From positions 52,500 through 116,499 of the forward strand of contig LVBI01000011.1 of assembly GCA_001603145.1 (NCBI GenBank): a stretch of DNA of 64,000 bases, read 5' to 3'. The position numbers were made by a program, and so were the translations under genes. This document shows, one piece after another, positions 6,621 through 16,091 of the stretch. The notes under the pieces are model-generated. The model ran no database searches. It saw only the letters and a program-made list of their open reading frames with translations, and was not told the DNA's origin. The DNA is from Spirochaetales bacterium Spiro_07. Lineage in GTDB: Bacteria > Spirochaetota > Spirochaetia > Treponematales > Treponemataceae. Positions within the stretch are counted from its first letter, which is position 1; every line of letters begins with the position of its first letter.

Positions 6621-8471
6621 ATGGAAAAAATCACTCGTGAAAAACTGAATGCTCTCCGTGAGTCAAAGAAACTTGAGCTTCGCAAGAAAGAAGTTGAAGG
6701 AAAAGTAATTCTTGTCTGCGGCGGTACAGGTTGTGTTTCGTCTAACTCTGAAAAGATTTATGACAACCTTGTTGCAGCGCTCAAGAAAGCAGGTTTTGAT
6801 GATAAGGTTACTGTAAAAAAGACAGGTTGTTTCGGTTTCTGTGAAAAAGGCCCGATTGTAAAGATTCTGCCTGAAGACGCTTTCTATGTAGAAGTAAAGC
6901 CTGAAGATGCAGAAGAAATCGTTCAGTCACACATCGTTAAGGGTGTTGAGGTTGACCGCCTTCTTTACAAAGAGAACGGCAAGAAACCGGCTGAAGGCGA
7001 AGACATCAACTTCTATAAAAAGCAGAAGCGCATTGTTCTTAGAAACTGTGGTCTTATCAATCCAGAAGACATTACAGAATACATTGCAAATGACGGCTAC
7101 CTTGCTCTCGAAAAAGTATTGTTCGAGATGAAGCCGGAAGAAGTAATCGAAGAATTGAAGAAATCTGGTCTCCGCGGACGCGGTGGTGCAGGTTTCCCGA
7201 CCGGCCTTAAATGGGAAGCCGGTATGAAAGCTACTGGCGACGTAAAATACGTTGTTTGTAACGCTGACGAAGGCGATCCGGGTGCATACATGGATCGTTC
7301 AACAATCGAAGGTGACCCGAACTCAATCCTTGAAGCAATGACTATTTGTGGTAAGGCAATCGGCGCAAACAAAGGTTTCATCTACATCCGCGCGGAATAT
7401 CCGCTCGCTGTTGAGCGCCTTAAGGTTGCAATGGCTCAGTCTAAAGAGATGGGCCTTCTTGGTGAAAACATTCTCGGTTCAGGCTTTGACTTTGACATCG
7501 AAATCCGCCTTGGTGCAGGTGCATTCGTTTGTGGTGAAGAGACTGCTCTTCTCCGCTCAATCGAAGGCTTGCGCGGTATGCCGACACCGAAGCCGCCGTT
7601 CCCAGCACAGAGCGGTCTTTGGGGCAAACCGACAGTTATCAACAACGTTGAAACTTGGGCAAACATTCCTGTAATCATCACAAAGGGCGCAGACTGGTTC
7701 AACAAAATCGGTACAGACGATTCTAAGGGAACAAAAGTTTTCGCACTTACTGGTAAAATCAATAACTCTGGTCTTGTTGAAGTTCCGATGGGAACAACTC
7801 TCCGCGACATCATCTTTGAAATCGGCGGCGGCATCAAGAACGGCAAGAAATTCAAGGGCGTTCAGACAGGTGGTCCGTCAGGCGGCATCATCTGCGAAAA
7901 CGAGCTTGACACACCGATTGACTTCGGTTCATTGATTCGCCTCGGCTCAATGATGGGTTCGGGCGGTATGATTGTTATGGACGAAGACGACTGTGTAGTT
8001 GACGTTTCTAAGTTCTACATGGAATTCTGCGTTGACGAATCTTGTGGTAAATGTTCACCATGCCGCATCGGCACACGCCAGATGCACACAATCCTTGACA
8101 AGATTGCAAACGGCAAAGGCGAAATGGAAGATTTGCAGAAGCTCAAGGACATCGGTCAGGCAATGAAGTCTTGTTCATTGTGTGCCCTCGGTCAGTCAGC
8201 ACCAAATCCGACACTTTCAACAATCAAGAAGTTCGAACAGGAATACATCGATCATATTCAGAACAAGAAATGCGTTGCAGGCAAATGTAAGCATCTTCTT
8301 TCTTATGAAATTACTGAAAAATGTATCGGATGCGGCATGTGTGCACGCAACTGTCCGGCAGGCTGTATTTCAGGCGAAAAGAAGAGCCGCCACGTTATTG
8401 ACCAGAGCAAGTGTCTGAAGTGTGGTGCTTGTATGACTAACTGTAAATTCAGCGCAATTATCAAGAAATAA
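6621..8471 (+). CDS. hydB: [FeFe] hydrogenase beta subunit (NuoF-like, NADH/FMN and Fe-S)
   Basis: A 616-residue protein with three parts. Residues 25-110 are a thioredoxin-like 2Fe-2S domain (C33, C38, C70, C74). Residues about 140-540 are the NuoF core: GRGGAGFPTG at 186-195 and the following DEGDPGAY stretch bind NADH and FMN, and SCGKCSPCRIGTRQ plus a later Cys hold a [4Fe-4S] cluster. The last 60 residues are a two-cluster ferredoxin (CIGCGMCARNCP and CLKCGACMTNC). It is the flavin site where electrons from NADH and ferredoxin meet in bifurcating hydrogenases. Ribosome site GGAGG 14 bases before the ATG; 12 bases to hydA. Highly biased codon use suggests strong expression. Confidence 0.92.
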   Translation: MEKITREKLNALRESKKLELRKKEVEGKVILVCGGTGCVSSNSEKIYDNLVAALKKAGFDDKVTVKKTGCFGFCEKGPIVKILPEDAFYVEVKPEDAEEIVQSHIVKGVEVDRLLYKENGKKPAEGEDINFYKKQKRIVLRNCGLINPEDITEYIANDGYLALEKVLFEMKPEEVIEELKKSGLRGRGGAGFPTGLKWEAGMKATGDVKYVVCNADEGDPGAYMDRSTIEGDPNSILEAMTICGKAIGANKGFIYIRAEYPLAVERLKVAMAQSKEMGLLGENILGSGFDFDIEIRLGAGAFVCGEETALLRSIEGLRGMPTPKPPFPAQSGLWGKPTVINNVETWANIPVIITKGADWFNKIGTDDSKGTKVFALTGKINNSGLVEVPMGTTLRDIIFEIGGGIKNGKKFKGVQTGGPSGGIICENELDTPIDFGSLIRLGSMMGSGGMIVMDEDDCVVDVSKFYMEFCVDESCGKCSPCRIGTRQMHTILDKIANGKGEMEDLQKLKDIGQAMKSCSLCALGQSAPNPTLSTIKKFEQEYIDHIQNKKCVAGKCKHLLSYEITEKCIGCGMCARNCPAGCISGEKKSRHVIDQSKCLKCGACMTNCKFSAIIKK

Positions 8472-8483
8472 GGGGAAGCATCG

Positions 8484-10241
8484 ATGATTGACCTTACTAT
8501 TAACGGCAAGCCTGTTTCTGTAGAAGAAGGAACAACCATTCTGCAGGCTGCTGAAAAGTTAAATATAAAGATTCCTTCACTTTGTTATAATAAAGACCTG
8601 CCGGCATGGGCATCTTGCGGTATCTGCGTTATCAAGAACGTAGACCCAAGAACTGGTCGTGCTCGTATGGCCCGTGCTTGCTGCACAGCTTGTACACCAG
8701 GCATGAACATTGTAACAAATGACCTTGAGCTGACAAAGGCACGCAGAACAGTTCTTGAACTGATTCTTGCAAACCATCCTGATGATTGTCTTAAGTGCAA
8801 CAGAAGCGGTCAGTGTGAGCTTCAGAAGCTTGCAGCAGATTTCGGTCTCCGCAAGAATAGCTTCACAAAGATTATCAGAGAGCAGCCGACAGACGCTTCT
8901 TATGAAGCAATCGTTTTTGACCGCAAGAAGTGTATCAGCTGCGGCCGCTGTGTTGAAACATGTCAGATTATGCAGAACGTATGGGCACTTGAATACACAG
9001 GCCGCGGTGACAAGACAGTTATCGGCCCTGTTGCTGGCGTTGACCTGGCTCACAGCCCATGTATCCGCTGCGGTCAGTGTGCTGCACATTGTCCAACAGG
9101 TGCAATTACATACCACACACCAGTTGAAAGCGTATTCAACAAGGTTGCAGACCCGGAAATTACAGCAGTTGCTTCAATTGCTCCTTCTGTACGCGCCGCG
9201 CTCGGCGAAGAATTCGGTATGCCGGTCGGTTCTTTGACAACAGGCAAGATTTACACAGCTCTTAGAATGCTCGGCTTCAAGTATGTATTCGATACAAACT
9301 TTGCTGCTGACCTCACAATCATGGAAGAAGGAACTGAGCTTGTTACTCGTCTTACAAAAGGCGGCGCTCTTCCGATGTTCACAAGTTGCTGCCCGGGTTG
9401 GGTAGACTATGCTGAAAAGAACTACCATGACTTGCTGCCGAACCTTTCTACAGCAAAATCACCTCAGCAAATGCAGGGTGCTGTAACAAAGACTTACTGG
9501 GCAGAACAAGTCGGCATCAAGCCAGAAAAGATTTTCCACCTTTCTATCATGCCATGTACAGCAAAAGCTTACGAAGCACGCAGAAACGATGATATGAAGT
9601 CTTCTGGCGCACCAGATGTAGATATGGTTCTTACTACACGCGAATTTGCAACTCTCATCAGACAGGCCGGCATCGACTTTGTAAATCTTGAAGATTCACA
9701 GGCTGATAACCCGATTGGCCCATACACAGGCGCAGGCACAATCTTCGGTACTACAGGCGGTGTTATGGAAGCTGCTGTAAGAACTGCTTACAAGCTTGTT
9801 ACAGGCAAAGAGCTCGGCGATGTAAACTACACACCTGTCCGCGGTCTTGAAGGCGTAAAGAAAGCTGTTGTTGACTTGAACGGAACAAAAGTTAAGATTG
9901 CCGTAATCCATCAGATGGGCAATGTTGATGCTGTTGTTCAGGAAATCCGCAAAGCTGCTGCCGAAGGCAAGGAAAGACCTTATGACTTCATCGAAGTTAT
10001 GGCTTGTAAGGGCGGTTGTGTAACTGGCGGCGGTCAGCCTTATGGCCACTGCGACGAATTGCGCGAAAAGCGTGCTGCTGCATTGTACAAAGACGATGAA
10101 ACACACGAAATCCGCTGTTCACACCAGAACCCGCTTATTACTCAGATTTACGACAAATATTTTGGCAAGCCGAACAGTGAGAAGGCACATCACTTGCTGC
10201 ACACTCACTACACACCAAGAGATTTGTACACAAATAACTAG
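8484..10241 (+). CDS. hydA: [FeFe] hydrogenase catalytic subunit
   Basis: A 585-residue enzyme with a modular N terminus: plant-type [2Fe-2S] domain (C34, C45, C48, and a Cys near 66), a His-liganded cluster (HPDDCLKCNRSGQC, residues 98-111), two [4Fe-4S] clusters (CISCGRCVETC and CIRCGQCAAHCP). The H-cluster motifs are intact: TSCCPGW from residue 300, MPCTAKAYE from 356, MACKGGC from 506 followed by VTGGGQP. It makes or uses H2 at the iron-only H cluster. With hydC and hydB it forms an NAD(P)-linked, probably electron-bifurcating enzyme that reoxidises NADH and ferredoxin in fermentation. The maturases HydE, HydF and HydG are not in the window. A terminator-like structure follows at 10268. 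Confidence 0.95.
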   Translation: MIDLTINGKPVSVEEGTTILQAAEKLNIKIPSLCYNKDLPAWASCGICVIKNVDPRTGRARMARACCTACTPGMNIVTNDLELTKARRTVLELILANHPDDCLKCNRSGQCELQKLAADFGLRKNSFTKIIREQPTDASYEAIVFDRKKCISCGRCVETCQIMQNVWALEYTGRGDKTVIGPVAGVDLAHSPCIRCGQCAAHCPTGAITYHTPVESVFNKVADPEITAVASIAPSVRAALGEEFGMPVGSLTTGKIYTALRMLGFKYVFDTNFAADLTIMEEGTELVTRLTKGGALPMFTSCCPGWVDYAEKNYHDLLPNLSTAKSPQQMQGAVTKTYWAEQVGIKPEKIFHLSIMPCTAKAYEARRNDDMKSSGAPDVDMVLTTREFATLIRQAGIDFVNLEDSQADNPIGPYTGAGTIFGTTGGVMEAAVRTAYKLVTGKELGDVNYTPVRGLEGVKKAVVDLNGTKVKIAVIHQMGNVDAVVQEIRKAAAEGKERPYDFIEVMACKGGCVTGGGQPYGHCDELREKRAAALYKDDETHEIRCSHQNPLITQIYDKYFGKPNSEKAHHLLHTHYTPRDLYTNN

Positions 10242-10267
10242 GCTTTTCGGCGTTAAACGCTGAACCT

Positions 10268-10345
10268 AAAGGGCTGTCTTTAATACCGTGGCGTCATTCC
10301 GAACTTGTTTCGGAATCCGCGTTATTAATAAGGGCAGCCCTTTTT
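10268..10345 (+). terminator. Hydrogenase operon terminator with an R1 palindrome in its loop
   Basis: AAAGGGCTGTCTTTAATA on the left pairs with TTATTAATAAGGGCAGCCC and a T5 tract on the right. The loop holds a complete R1 palindrome, GTCATTCCGAAC-ttg-TTTCGGAATCC (10293-10318). The outer stem alone is the same as the terminator at 59653-59687, which lacks an insert. Confidence 0.7.
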
Positions 10346-10382
10346 GCTTTTAAAAAAGCCTGATAACTTGTATAATCAATTT

Positions 10383-10595
10383 ATGGAAAACGAATTTGAC
10401 AGCCGCCTGACCGAAATTGAAATAAAACTGTCTTATTTAGAAGATTTTATGACCAAGATTCAGAAAATCACTGTTGAGCACACTGAAACAATAGAAAAGC
10501 TGAAAGCCGAGAACCGCGCCTTAAAAGCTAAAGTTGCCGAGCTTGTGGAATTTCAGGAAGGCGACATACCCAACCGCAAGCCGCCGCACTATTGA
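10383..10595 (+). CDS. slyX: SlyX family protein
   Basis: A 70-residue coiled-coil protein: DSRLTEIEIKLSYLEDFM, then a heptad-rich middle (IEKLKAENRALKAKVAEL), and the family's end motif PPHY. Function of SlyX is not known in any organism. I start at the ATG at 10383 rather than an upstream TTG in the terminator: a TATAAT box lies at 10371-10376, six bases before this ATG, and there is no ribosome site, so the mRNA may be leaderless. The 3' end abuts a truncated YcaO gene of different base composition, so slyX marks the native side of a junction. Confidence 0.8.
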   Translation: MENEFDSRLTEIEIKLSYLEDFMTKIQKITVEHTETIEKLKAENRALKAKVAELVEFQEGDIPNRKPPHY

Positions 10596-10596
10596 T

Positions 10597-11232
10597 AAAA
10601 AATCTTTGGATAAATCCAACAGAAAGATAGTTGAATTTTTAGAAAATGAATATAATACAAATATTGTTATTACTGATATAACAGGTAGAATCGGGATTCC
10701 AACTGTTATGGTTCATGAGGCAAATAATAAATTCGGAAAAGAGACCCTATTTACTGGATATGGTACATCAACGAATATTGAATATGCCATTGAAAGAGCG
10801 TTATTAGAATATAAACAAACAATAGACCTTGTTTTGTATGATAAAACGCTTCCTAAAGATGATAATTATTTGAATCATAAGGAAAAACAACAAATAAATG
10901 AGTTTTTCAAAAAATTGTATTATTTTGATTATAAGAATTTAAAAAATATCAAAAGTGTGACTTTAGATAAATTAAAGCAAGATTATGCATCTCTTTATAG
11001 ATTAACAGATTCATTCTTAATGCTATCTAAAGTCTTATCTATATTAAAAAATAATGGATATGAAGTTTATTGTAATATTAGAAAAATTCGGGTAAAAACG
11101 AAAGAAGATATTTATTGCATAAAGGTAATTATTTCACAGATGTGTGATATTACAGAGCCAGGCCCACTAAGAATGCCCAACAAAGGATTATTGCTAAGAG
11201 TGCAAGGAGAGAAAGAAACAAAAAATGTTTAA
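10597..11232 (+). CDS. YcaO-like protein, C-terminal part only (5'-truncated)
   Basis: The open frame gives about 210 residues resembling the C-terminal half of YcaO cyclodehydratases: IGIPTVMVHEAN, then LFTGYGTSTNIEYAIERAL and LEYKQTID, which corresponds to the G-x-G-x-S...A..RAL.E..Q element of the family. The N-terminal half with the main ATP and Mg2+ ligands is absent: upstream, the frame runs straight into slyX coding sequence. No ATG with a ribosome site exists near the beginning; TTG at 10609 is possible. YcaO enzymes make azolines or thioamides in peptide natural products. The segment is markedly AT-richer than slyX, and its end overlaps the ABC transporter start by 8 bases. Either a relic or a fragment still translated from an in-frame start; probably inactive. 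Confidence 0.6.
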   Translation, partial: KKSLDKSNRKIVEFLENEYNTNIVITDITGRIGIPTVMVHEANNKFGKETLFTGYGTSTNIEYAIERALLEYKQTIDLVLYDKTLPKDDNYLNHKEKQQINEFFKKLYYFDYKNLKNIKSVTLDKLKQDYASLYRLTDSFLMLSKVLSILKNNGYEVYCNIRKIRVKTKEDIYCIKVIISQMCDITEPGPLRMPNKGLLLRVQGEKETKNV

Positions 11233-12898
11233 AGAAATCTATCTGTTTTTTAAAAAGACTATCGGGAAAAAGCTTTTCTTTACGATAGTCTTTCTTGCAG
11301 CATTATGCGAATTGATAAAATCTTGCACACTGATACTGCCTTTCCTTGTTGAAAAATTCATAAACCAGATTCAAGACGGCGTTTTTTCGCTTTTTTACCC
11401 AAAGATTGCCTTGTGCGCTTACCTTGCGATTTTCGTCATTCAGTCAATCATTGTGTGGCTTTACGGCAAGAAGCAAATCTCTTCAAAAGTAAAATTGCAG
11501 CTTGCTGTTTTTGACAATCTTTTAAAGACAAACCCGAATGAGTTGAAAAAACGCGGCGAAGGCTTTTTCACATCTCTTATGGAAAAATCTGTTGATACGC
11601 TGCTGAATTTCTTAACGCCTGTTTCTTTTTCAGCGTTTTTCAATGTAGCCCAGATTTTTATAATTCTGGCAGTTCTGTTTTATAAAAATTTGTTCATCGG
11701 GTTGATAAGCTCTTTTTTGCTCGTGCTATATTTTATTGCATTTATTCTGAACAACAAGCTGTTTTCAAGCATTTTAATGGAATATATCGAGAAAAACAGC
11801 GTAGGCATTGCAAAGATATACGACTTTATAAAAGGCAACAAAGTTTTGGTCGCAAATTCTGAATACCAGCAGTTTGCGCATCAAAAGGTGCTTGTCATTT
11901 TAAAGAAAGTTCAAGGCATAGAGTTCAAGCTTCAATATTTCTTTGAGCTGATTTTTTCAAGCTTGGGCAATTTCATTCAACCATGCACCAATCTTATAAT
12001 AATTGTGCTTCTCGGCAAAAACGTAGTTGACGGGGCGATGCCTTTCGGAAGCTTCGTTCTTGTGCTTACTTATTACAATCTGCTGCAGAACAAATTTGAA
12101 AGCTTTCAGAAAATAACAGACCTGATGTTTCACACGTCAGGTGCATTGAAAGGGCTTAAAGATTTTATAGACGAGCAGAAATTCTTAAAGCTTGAAAAAA
12201 TCGAAAACGGCGGCAATTATTTCTTGAATTTTGAAAATGCAAGTTTTGCGCTGGACGGCAAGCCGTTACTCCAGAATTTAAGCATAAAAATCCCGGACGG
12301 CTTTAATTATGGCCTCATCGGCTCGTCCGGCACAGGAAAATCATGCTTCATTAATCTTGTTCTTGGCTTGTCAAAGCCGGATTCCGGCAGAATTGCTTTT
12401 AAAAAAGATTCACAAGGCTGCGCCGATGTTTTTGCTATGCAGAGTTTTGCATATCTGTCGCAATCTGAAGAAATCTTCAACCTTCCGCTGCAAGACAACA
12501 TCTTTCTGTCTGAAAAGTACGATGAGCTAGAATTTAAATCATTGATTGAAGAATTTGCTTTAGCAGGATTGTCTGACAGGAATCTTGGCGCAGACGGCAA
12601 TGCAATTTCTGGCGGTGAAAAGCAGAAAGTCTTGTTGGCGCGTTTTGCGCATCAAATTAAGGGCAAAGATTATTACATTCTTGACGAGCCGTTTACAGGC
12701 ATGGACATTGTGACTAAAAAGCAAATGATTGAAGCTTTGAAGCCGTATCTTAAAAACAAGACCGGGCTTTGCATAACTCATGATCAGCTTGTTTTAGATT
12801 CGCTTTGCTACAAAACGCTGCTTTTGAACGAAAAACATGGCATTGTTCTTTGTGAAGATTCGGCAAGCAATATAGAAGAGCTTCTGCTGCGAAAGTAA
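11225..12898 (+). CDS. ABC transporter, fused permease and ATPase (exporter type)
   Basis: 557 residues. Residues 1-315 hold about five or six membrane segments in the exporter arrangement; residues 330-557 are the ATPase: Walker A GSSGTGKS at 366-373, signature ISGGEKQ at 461-467, Walker B YILDEP at 484-489, and a switch-type ITHD near 520. There is no N-terminal peptidase domain, so if it exports a peptide the leader must be removed by another enzyme. It overlaps the truncated YcaO gene by 8 bases, which suggests they were acquired together as part of a modified-peptide cluster. No precursor peptide is evident nearby. A half-size transporter that should work as a homodimer. Confidence 0.85.
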   Translation: MFKEIYLFFKKTIGKKLFFTIVFLAALCELIKSCTLILPFLVEKFINQIQDGVFSLFYPKIALCAYLAIFVIQSIIVWLYGKKQISSKVKLQLAVFDNLLKTNPNELKKRGEGFFTSLMEKSVDTLLNFLTPVSFSAFFNVAQIFIILAVLFYKNLFIGLISSFLLVLYFIAFILNNKLFSSILMEYIEKNSVGIAKIYDFIKGNKVLVANSEYQQFAHQKVLVILKKVQGIEFKLQYFFELIFSSLGNFIQPCTNLIIIVLLGKNVVDGAMPFGSFVLVLTYYNLLQNKFESFQKITDLMFHTSGALKGLKDFIDEQKFLKLEKIENGGNYFLNFENASFALDGKPLLQNLSIKIPDGFNYGLIGSSGTGKSCFINLVLGLSKPDSGRIAFKKDSQGCADVFAMQSFAYLSQSEEIFNLPLQDNIFLSEKYDELEFKSLIEEFALAGLSDRNLGADGNAISGGEKQKVLLARFAHQIKGKDYYILDEPFTGMDIVTKKQMIEALKPYLKNKTGLCITHDQLVLDSLCYKTLLLNEKHGIVLCEDSASNIEELLLRK

Positions 12899-12904
12899 CC
12901 CCCA

Positions 12905-12933
12905 AGATTGCCGGGTCACGCCCGGCAATGACA
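12905..12933. repeat. R1 palindrome
   Basis: AGATT, stem GCCGGG-tcac-GCCCGGC, AATGACA. Family outer bases intact, core self-complementary. It sits seven bases after the ABC transporter stop and just before the terminator. Confidence 0.7.
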
Positions 12934-12947
12934 GATGGGCAAAAAAA

Positions 12948-12984
12948 AGCTGCCGCAGTTTTTGCAAACCGGGGCAGCCTTTGT
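12948..12984. terminator. Terminator between convergent genes
   Basis: AAAAGCTGCC on the left, GGCAGCCTTTG on the right, 18-base loop with a smaller stem. A run on one side and T run on the other make it usable from both strands: ABC transporter (plus) and mscS (minus). Uses the GGCTGCC stem that recurs across the window. Confidence 0.7.
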
Positions 12985-13004
12985 TCAGTTTTAAGCTTGG
13001 CTTA

Positions 13005-13820
13005 TTAAGCGTTCTGTGCGTTTTGGGCTTTATCAAAATGCACGTCGAGTTGCGGGAAAGGAATCTCGATGCCGGCGTCTCTTAAACCTTGGTGCACGTT
13101 CTTTATAAGGTTGTTCTTCATGTTGAGGAAGTCCGGCTTTTTACACCAGGCGGCAAGCGTAAGCGTTACGGCAGAATCGTCAAATGAGTTGAAGAAAACT
13201 TTCGGGGCTGGGTCTGCAAGCACAAGCGGCGTTTCGGCCGCAATTTTCAGCAATGTGTCTTCAACCTGCTGCAAGTTGCTGTTATAAGACACGCCAACCG
13301 GCAGAGAAAAACGCCGCTCATCGTTGTAAGACACGTTTATAAGGCTTGTTTGAATTACGGCCTCATTCGGAATGCGCACAAGCTGATTGTCAGGTGTTTT
13401 CAGTTTTATAGAAAGCAGGTCAATCGTAAAGACTGTGCCGCTTATGTCGTTCACCGTGATGAAGTCGCCAATCTGAAAGGCGTGTTCGCTCAAAACAAAG
13501 AAACCGCTGATGATGTTGCTCACAGAAGTTTGGGCGGCAAAACCGACCGCGATACCGGCAATTCCGGCTGCGCCCAACAGCGCAGAAAGGTTGATACCGA
13601 AAAGATTAAGCACATAAAGGATAACGCACACCGTAAAGATGTATTTTATGCCTTTTTCGATTATCATTACCGTTTGCGGCTTCAATTTCTTAAAAACAGT
13701 CCGCTTAAGATGTTTGCGTAAAATTTTGTAGGTCAAAGAAAATACAAATAATGCAACGACAACGCCAAAAAGGCTTATAATAACGTCAATCGTAAGATTT
13801 TTCTCAATCCACTCTTTCAT
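13005..13820 (-). CDS. mscS: MscS-family mechanosensitive channel
   Basis: 271 residues. Three membrane segments at the N terminus; the pore helix is the Gly/Ala-rich ALLGAAGIAGIAVGFAAQTSVSNIISG, typical of the third helix of MscS. Then the beta domain (GDFITVNDISGTVFTIDLLSIKLKT, IPNEAVIQ) and the mixed C-terminal domain ending IEIPFPQ, all in the MscS order and size. It releases solutes from the cytoplasm under hypo-osmotic shock. I choose the ATG at 13820 because AAGGAG lies ideally before it; a TTG 15 bases upstream would swallow that ribosome site. Confidence 0.92.
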   Translation of the reverse strand: MKEWIEKNLTIDVIISLFGVVVALFVFSLTYKILRKHLKRTVFKKLKPQTVMIIEKGIKYIFTVCVILYVLNLFGINLSALLGAAGIAGIAVGFAAQTSVSNIISGFFVLSEHAFQIGDFITVNDISGTVFTIDLLSIKLKTPDNQLVRIPNEAVIQTSLINVSYNDERRFSLPVGVSYNSNLQQVEDTLLKIAAETPLVLADPAPKVFFNSFDDSAVTLTLAAWCKKPDFLNMKNNLIKNVHQGLRDAGIEIPFPQLDVHFDKAQNAQNA

Positions 13821-13943
13821 AAAAGCTCCTTTCAAGCTGAAAAATACTGAAAAAGAATATCAAAATTCGGGCGTTTTTACAATTGCGGTTTTTCAAAAGG
13901 CTGAAAAATTTGCTTGTTTTGCCCGGCAAGCCGCATGTTGCAG

Positions 13944-14621
13944 TTACTCTACGCCGTTTTTTGGACAGATGCCGCAAATGATGCAATCTGAACATTTCGG
14001 GTTTCTCGCTGTGCAGATATACCGGCCGTGAAGAATGAGCCAATGGTGTGCGTCTTGCAGATATTTTTCCGGAATCTTTTCGAGAAGGTCTTTTTCAACG
14101 CCCTCGGGCGTCTTCGCTTCTGAAAGACCGAGCCGCGGTGCAAGACGCAAAAGGTGCGTGTCCACCGGCATTACAGGCGCATGGTAAAGCACGTTGAGCA
14201 TAACGTTTGCGGTTTTTCTGCCAACACCGGGCAGCTCCATGAATTCTTCGCGCGTGCGCGGAAAATTGCTTTGCATTATGCTGTCAAAGCTGCAAGTTCC
14301 GGCGTCTTTTCCGTATTTTTGCGCGATAATCTCTGAAAGCTCTTTGACGTGCTTTGCCTTGCTCTTGTAAAGCCCGATGCTCTTGATGTGCGCTTCAAGT
14401 TCTTCAAGCGGAAGCTGCGCCATCTTATAAGGCGAATCTGCAACTTTGTACAGGCTTTCTGTCGCCTTGTTTACGCTTTTGTCTGTTGCCTGCGCACTCA
14501 AGACAACAGAAACGAGCAGCGTGAACGGGTTCGGCGCGATCAGCTCTGTTTTGGGCGCAGGGTTCGCGCTTTTGAAACGATTGAATATTTCATCAATCTG
14601 CTTTTCAGTCAAAAAAATCAT
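13944..14621 (-). CDS. nth: Endonuclease III
   Basis: 225 residues, full length for Nth. Helix-hairpin-helix LPGVGRKTA with catalytic K136, catalytic Asp D154 in PVDTH, and the four-Cys iron-sulfur loop C203-x6-C210-x2-C213-x5-C219. It excises oxidised pyrimidines from DNA and cuts the strand at the abasic site. On the minus strand a TATAGT box lies six bases before the ATG, with no ribosome site, which fits a leaderless transcript. Downstream lies mscS, 123 bases away. Confidence 0.95.
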   Translation of the reverse strand: MIFLTEKQIDEIFNRFKSANPAPKTELIAPNPFTLLVSVVLSAQATDKSVNKATESLYKVADSPYKMAQLPLEELEAHIKSIGLYKSKAKHVKELSEIIAQKYGKDAGTCSFDSIMQSNFPRTREEFMELPGVGRKTANVMLNVLYHAPVMPVDTHLLRLAPRLGLSEAKTPEGVEKDLLEKIPEKYLQDAHHWLILHGRYICTARNPKCSDCIICGICPKNGVE

Positions 14622-14680
14622 ATCAAGACTATAACTGCTTTGGCGCGTTTTTCATAGTGTGGAAGTGTGCAAAGACAAAA

Positions 14681-14712
14681 AAAGGCTGCCTGATAATTTT
14701 CAAGCAGCCTTT
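14681..14712 (-). terminator. metK terminator
   Basis: AAAGGCTGC / GCAGCCTTT nine-base stem with TG/CA inner pairs. Read on the minus strand, the stem is followed by T7, placing it just after metK (ends 14734). Confidence 0.8.
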
Positions 14713-14733
14713 CTGGTTTTAGTTGCAATGGAA

Positions 14734-15915
14734 TTATTTTACGGCTTTCTTAAAAGCTTCAAGCTTATCGAGCTTTTCCCATGAGAATTCGCTGCGGCCG
14801 AAGTGACCGTAAGCTGCCGTTGCCTGATAAACAGGCTTCTTCAAGTCGAGCGTCTTGATGATGCCGGCCGGAGAGCAGTCGAATACTTCGTTGATAGCCT
14901 TTGAAAGCGATTCTTCGCTTACGTTGCCTGTGCCGAATGTATCAACCATGATTGAAACTGGGTACGGAACACCGATTGCATAAGCAAGCTGAATCTCGCA
15001 TCTTTCTGCAAAACCGGCGGCTACAACATGCTTTGCGATGTAGCGTGCCATATAAGCAGCCGAGCGGTCAACTTTAGACGGGTCTTTGCCAGAGAATGCG
15101 CCGCCGCCGTGGCGTCCCATTCCGCCGTAAGTGTCAACGATAATCTTGCGGCCAGTAAGACCTGTATCGCCGAAAGGACCGCCTACAACAAAGCGGCCGG
15201 TCGGGTTTACATAGAACTTTGTGCTTTTGTCAATCAAGCCAGTCGGTTCAAGCACAGGAAGGATAATCTTGTTGATTACAGTTTCTTTGATTTCGCCGTA
15301 TTCAATGTCCGGGTTGTGCTGGTGCGAAATAACAACGGTGTCGATTCTCTTAGGCTTGTTGCCTTCGTATTCGATTGTTACCTGGCTTTTTGCATCCGGC
15401 CGCAACCAGCCGATTGCTCCGCCTTTGCGCAAGTCTGTCGCTTTGTGCAAAAGCTTGTGTGCATACATGATTGGTGCCGGCATCAGTTCAGGTGTTTCTG
15501 AACATGCAAAACCGAACATCATGCCCTGGTCGCCTGCGCCCTGCTGGCCTTCGTACTCTTTAAGGCCTGTGCCGACAACGCCCTGGTTAATATCCGGCGA
15601 CTGTGAGTGAATCATATTGAGAACAGCCATTGAATCGCAGTCAAGACCAAAGTCTGAGTCTGTGTAGCCGATTTCGCGGGCAACGCTGCGGGCAAGGTTC
15701 TGAACATCAACGTAAGTGTTTGTCGTAATTTCGCCGCCGACCATTACAAGAGCCGTAGAAGCGAAAGTTTCGCAAGCAACGTGGCTTTCCGGGTCGTCTT
15801 TGAGACAAGCGTCGAGAATGGCATCAGAAATCTGATCGCAGAGTTTATCAGGGTGACCTTCACCAACTGATTCAGATGTAAAAAGATAATGTTTGTTAGA
15901 TAAGACAGAACTCAT
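14734..15915 (-). CDS. metK: S-adenosylmethionine synthetase
   Basis: 393 residues, the usual length. Opening [21 protein letters not shown], the ATP signature GAGDQG(M)MFG near residue 120, and the phosphate loop [19 protein letters not shown] near 270 are all intact. It makes SAM from methionine and ATP in the cytoplasm. Single-gene unit: good AGGAGG ribosome site, own terminator at 14681-14712. metY and metA lie further along in this window, so methionine supply genes are clustered loosely. I looked for a SAM riboswitch in the 270-base upstream spacer and found none I could recognise. Confidence 0.97.
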   Translation of the reverse strand: MSSVLSNKHYLFTSESVGEGHPDKLCDQISDAILDACLKDDPESHVACETFASTALVMVGGEITTNTYVDVQNLARSVAREIGYTDSDFGLDCDSMAVLNMIHSQSPDINQGVVGTGLKEYEGQQGAGDQGMMFGFACSETPELMPAPIMYAHKLLHKATDLRKGGAIGWLRPDAKSQVTIEYEGNKPKRIDTVVISHQHNPDIEYGEIKETVINKIILPVLEPTGLIDKSTKFYVNPTGRFVVGGPFGDTGLTGRKIIVDTYGGMGRHGGGAFSGKDPSKVDRSAAYMARYIAKHVVAAGFAERCEIQLAYAIGVPYPVSIMVDTFGTGNVSEESLSKAINEVFDCSPAGIIKTLDLKKPVYQATAAYGHFGRSEFSWEKLDKLEAFKKAVK

Positions 15916-16091
15916 TTAAGAGCCTCCTATTTAGCAAGTTTAAGCTCCGCTATGGGAACTTTTTCCGCCTGCAATTTGGATAAATCAGCGGATAGAAATG
16001 TTATAATGAGTATAAGATATTCATTTATTTAAAACAAGAGCATTATAAGGGTTTCCTCTTATAAAAGATGAACTTAAAATAAATTGTTTAC

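Noticed and set aside
8577..9116. Cys-rich ORF opposite hydA
   Set aside because: Mirror of the iron-sulfur Cys codons of hydA; no start signals.
15916..16030. Possible SAM riboswitch ahead of metK
   Set aside because: The leader has no core or pairing that I can match to SAM-I, SAM-II, SAM-III or SAM-IV; only a normal AGGAGG site is visible. Leaders of metA and metY are also too short.
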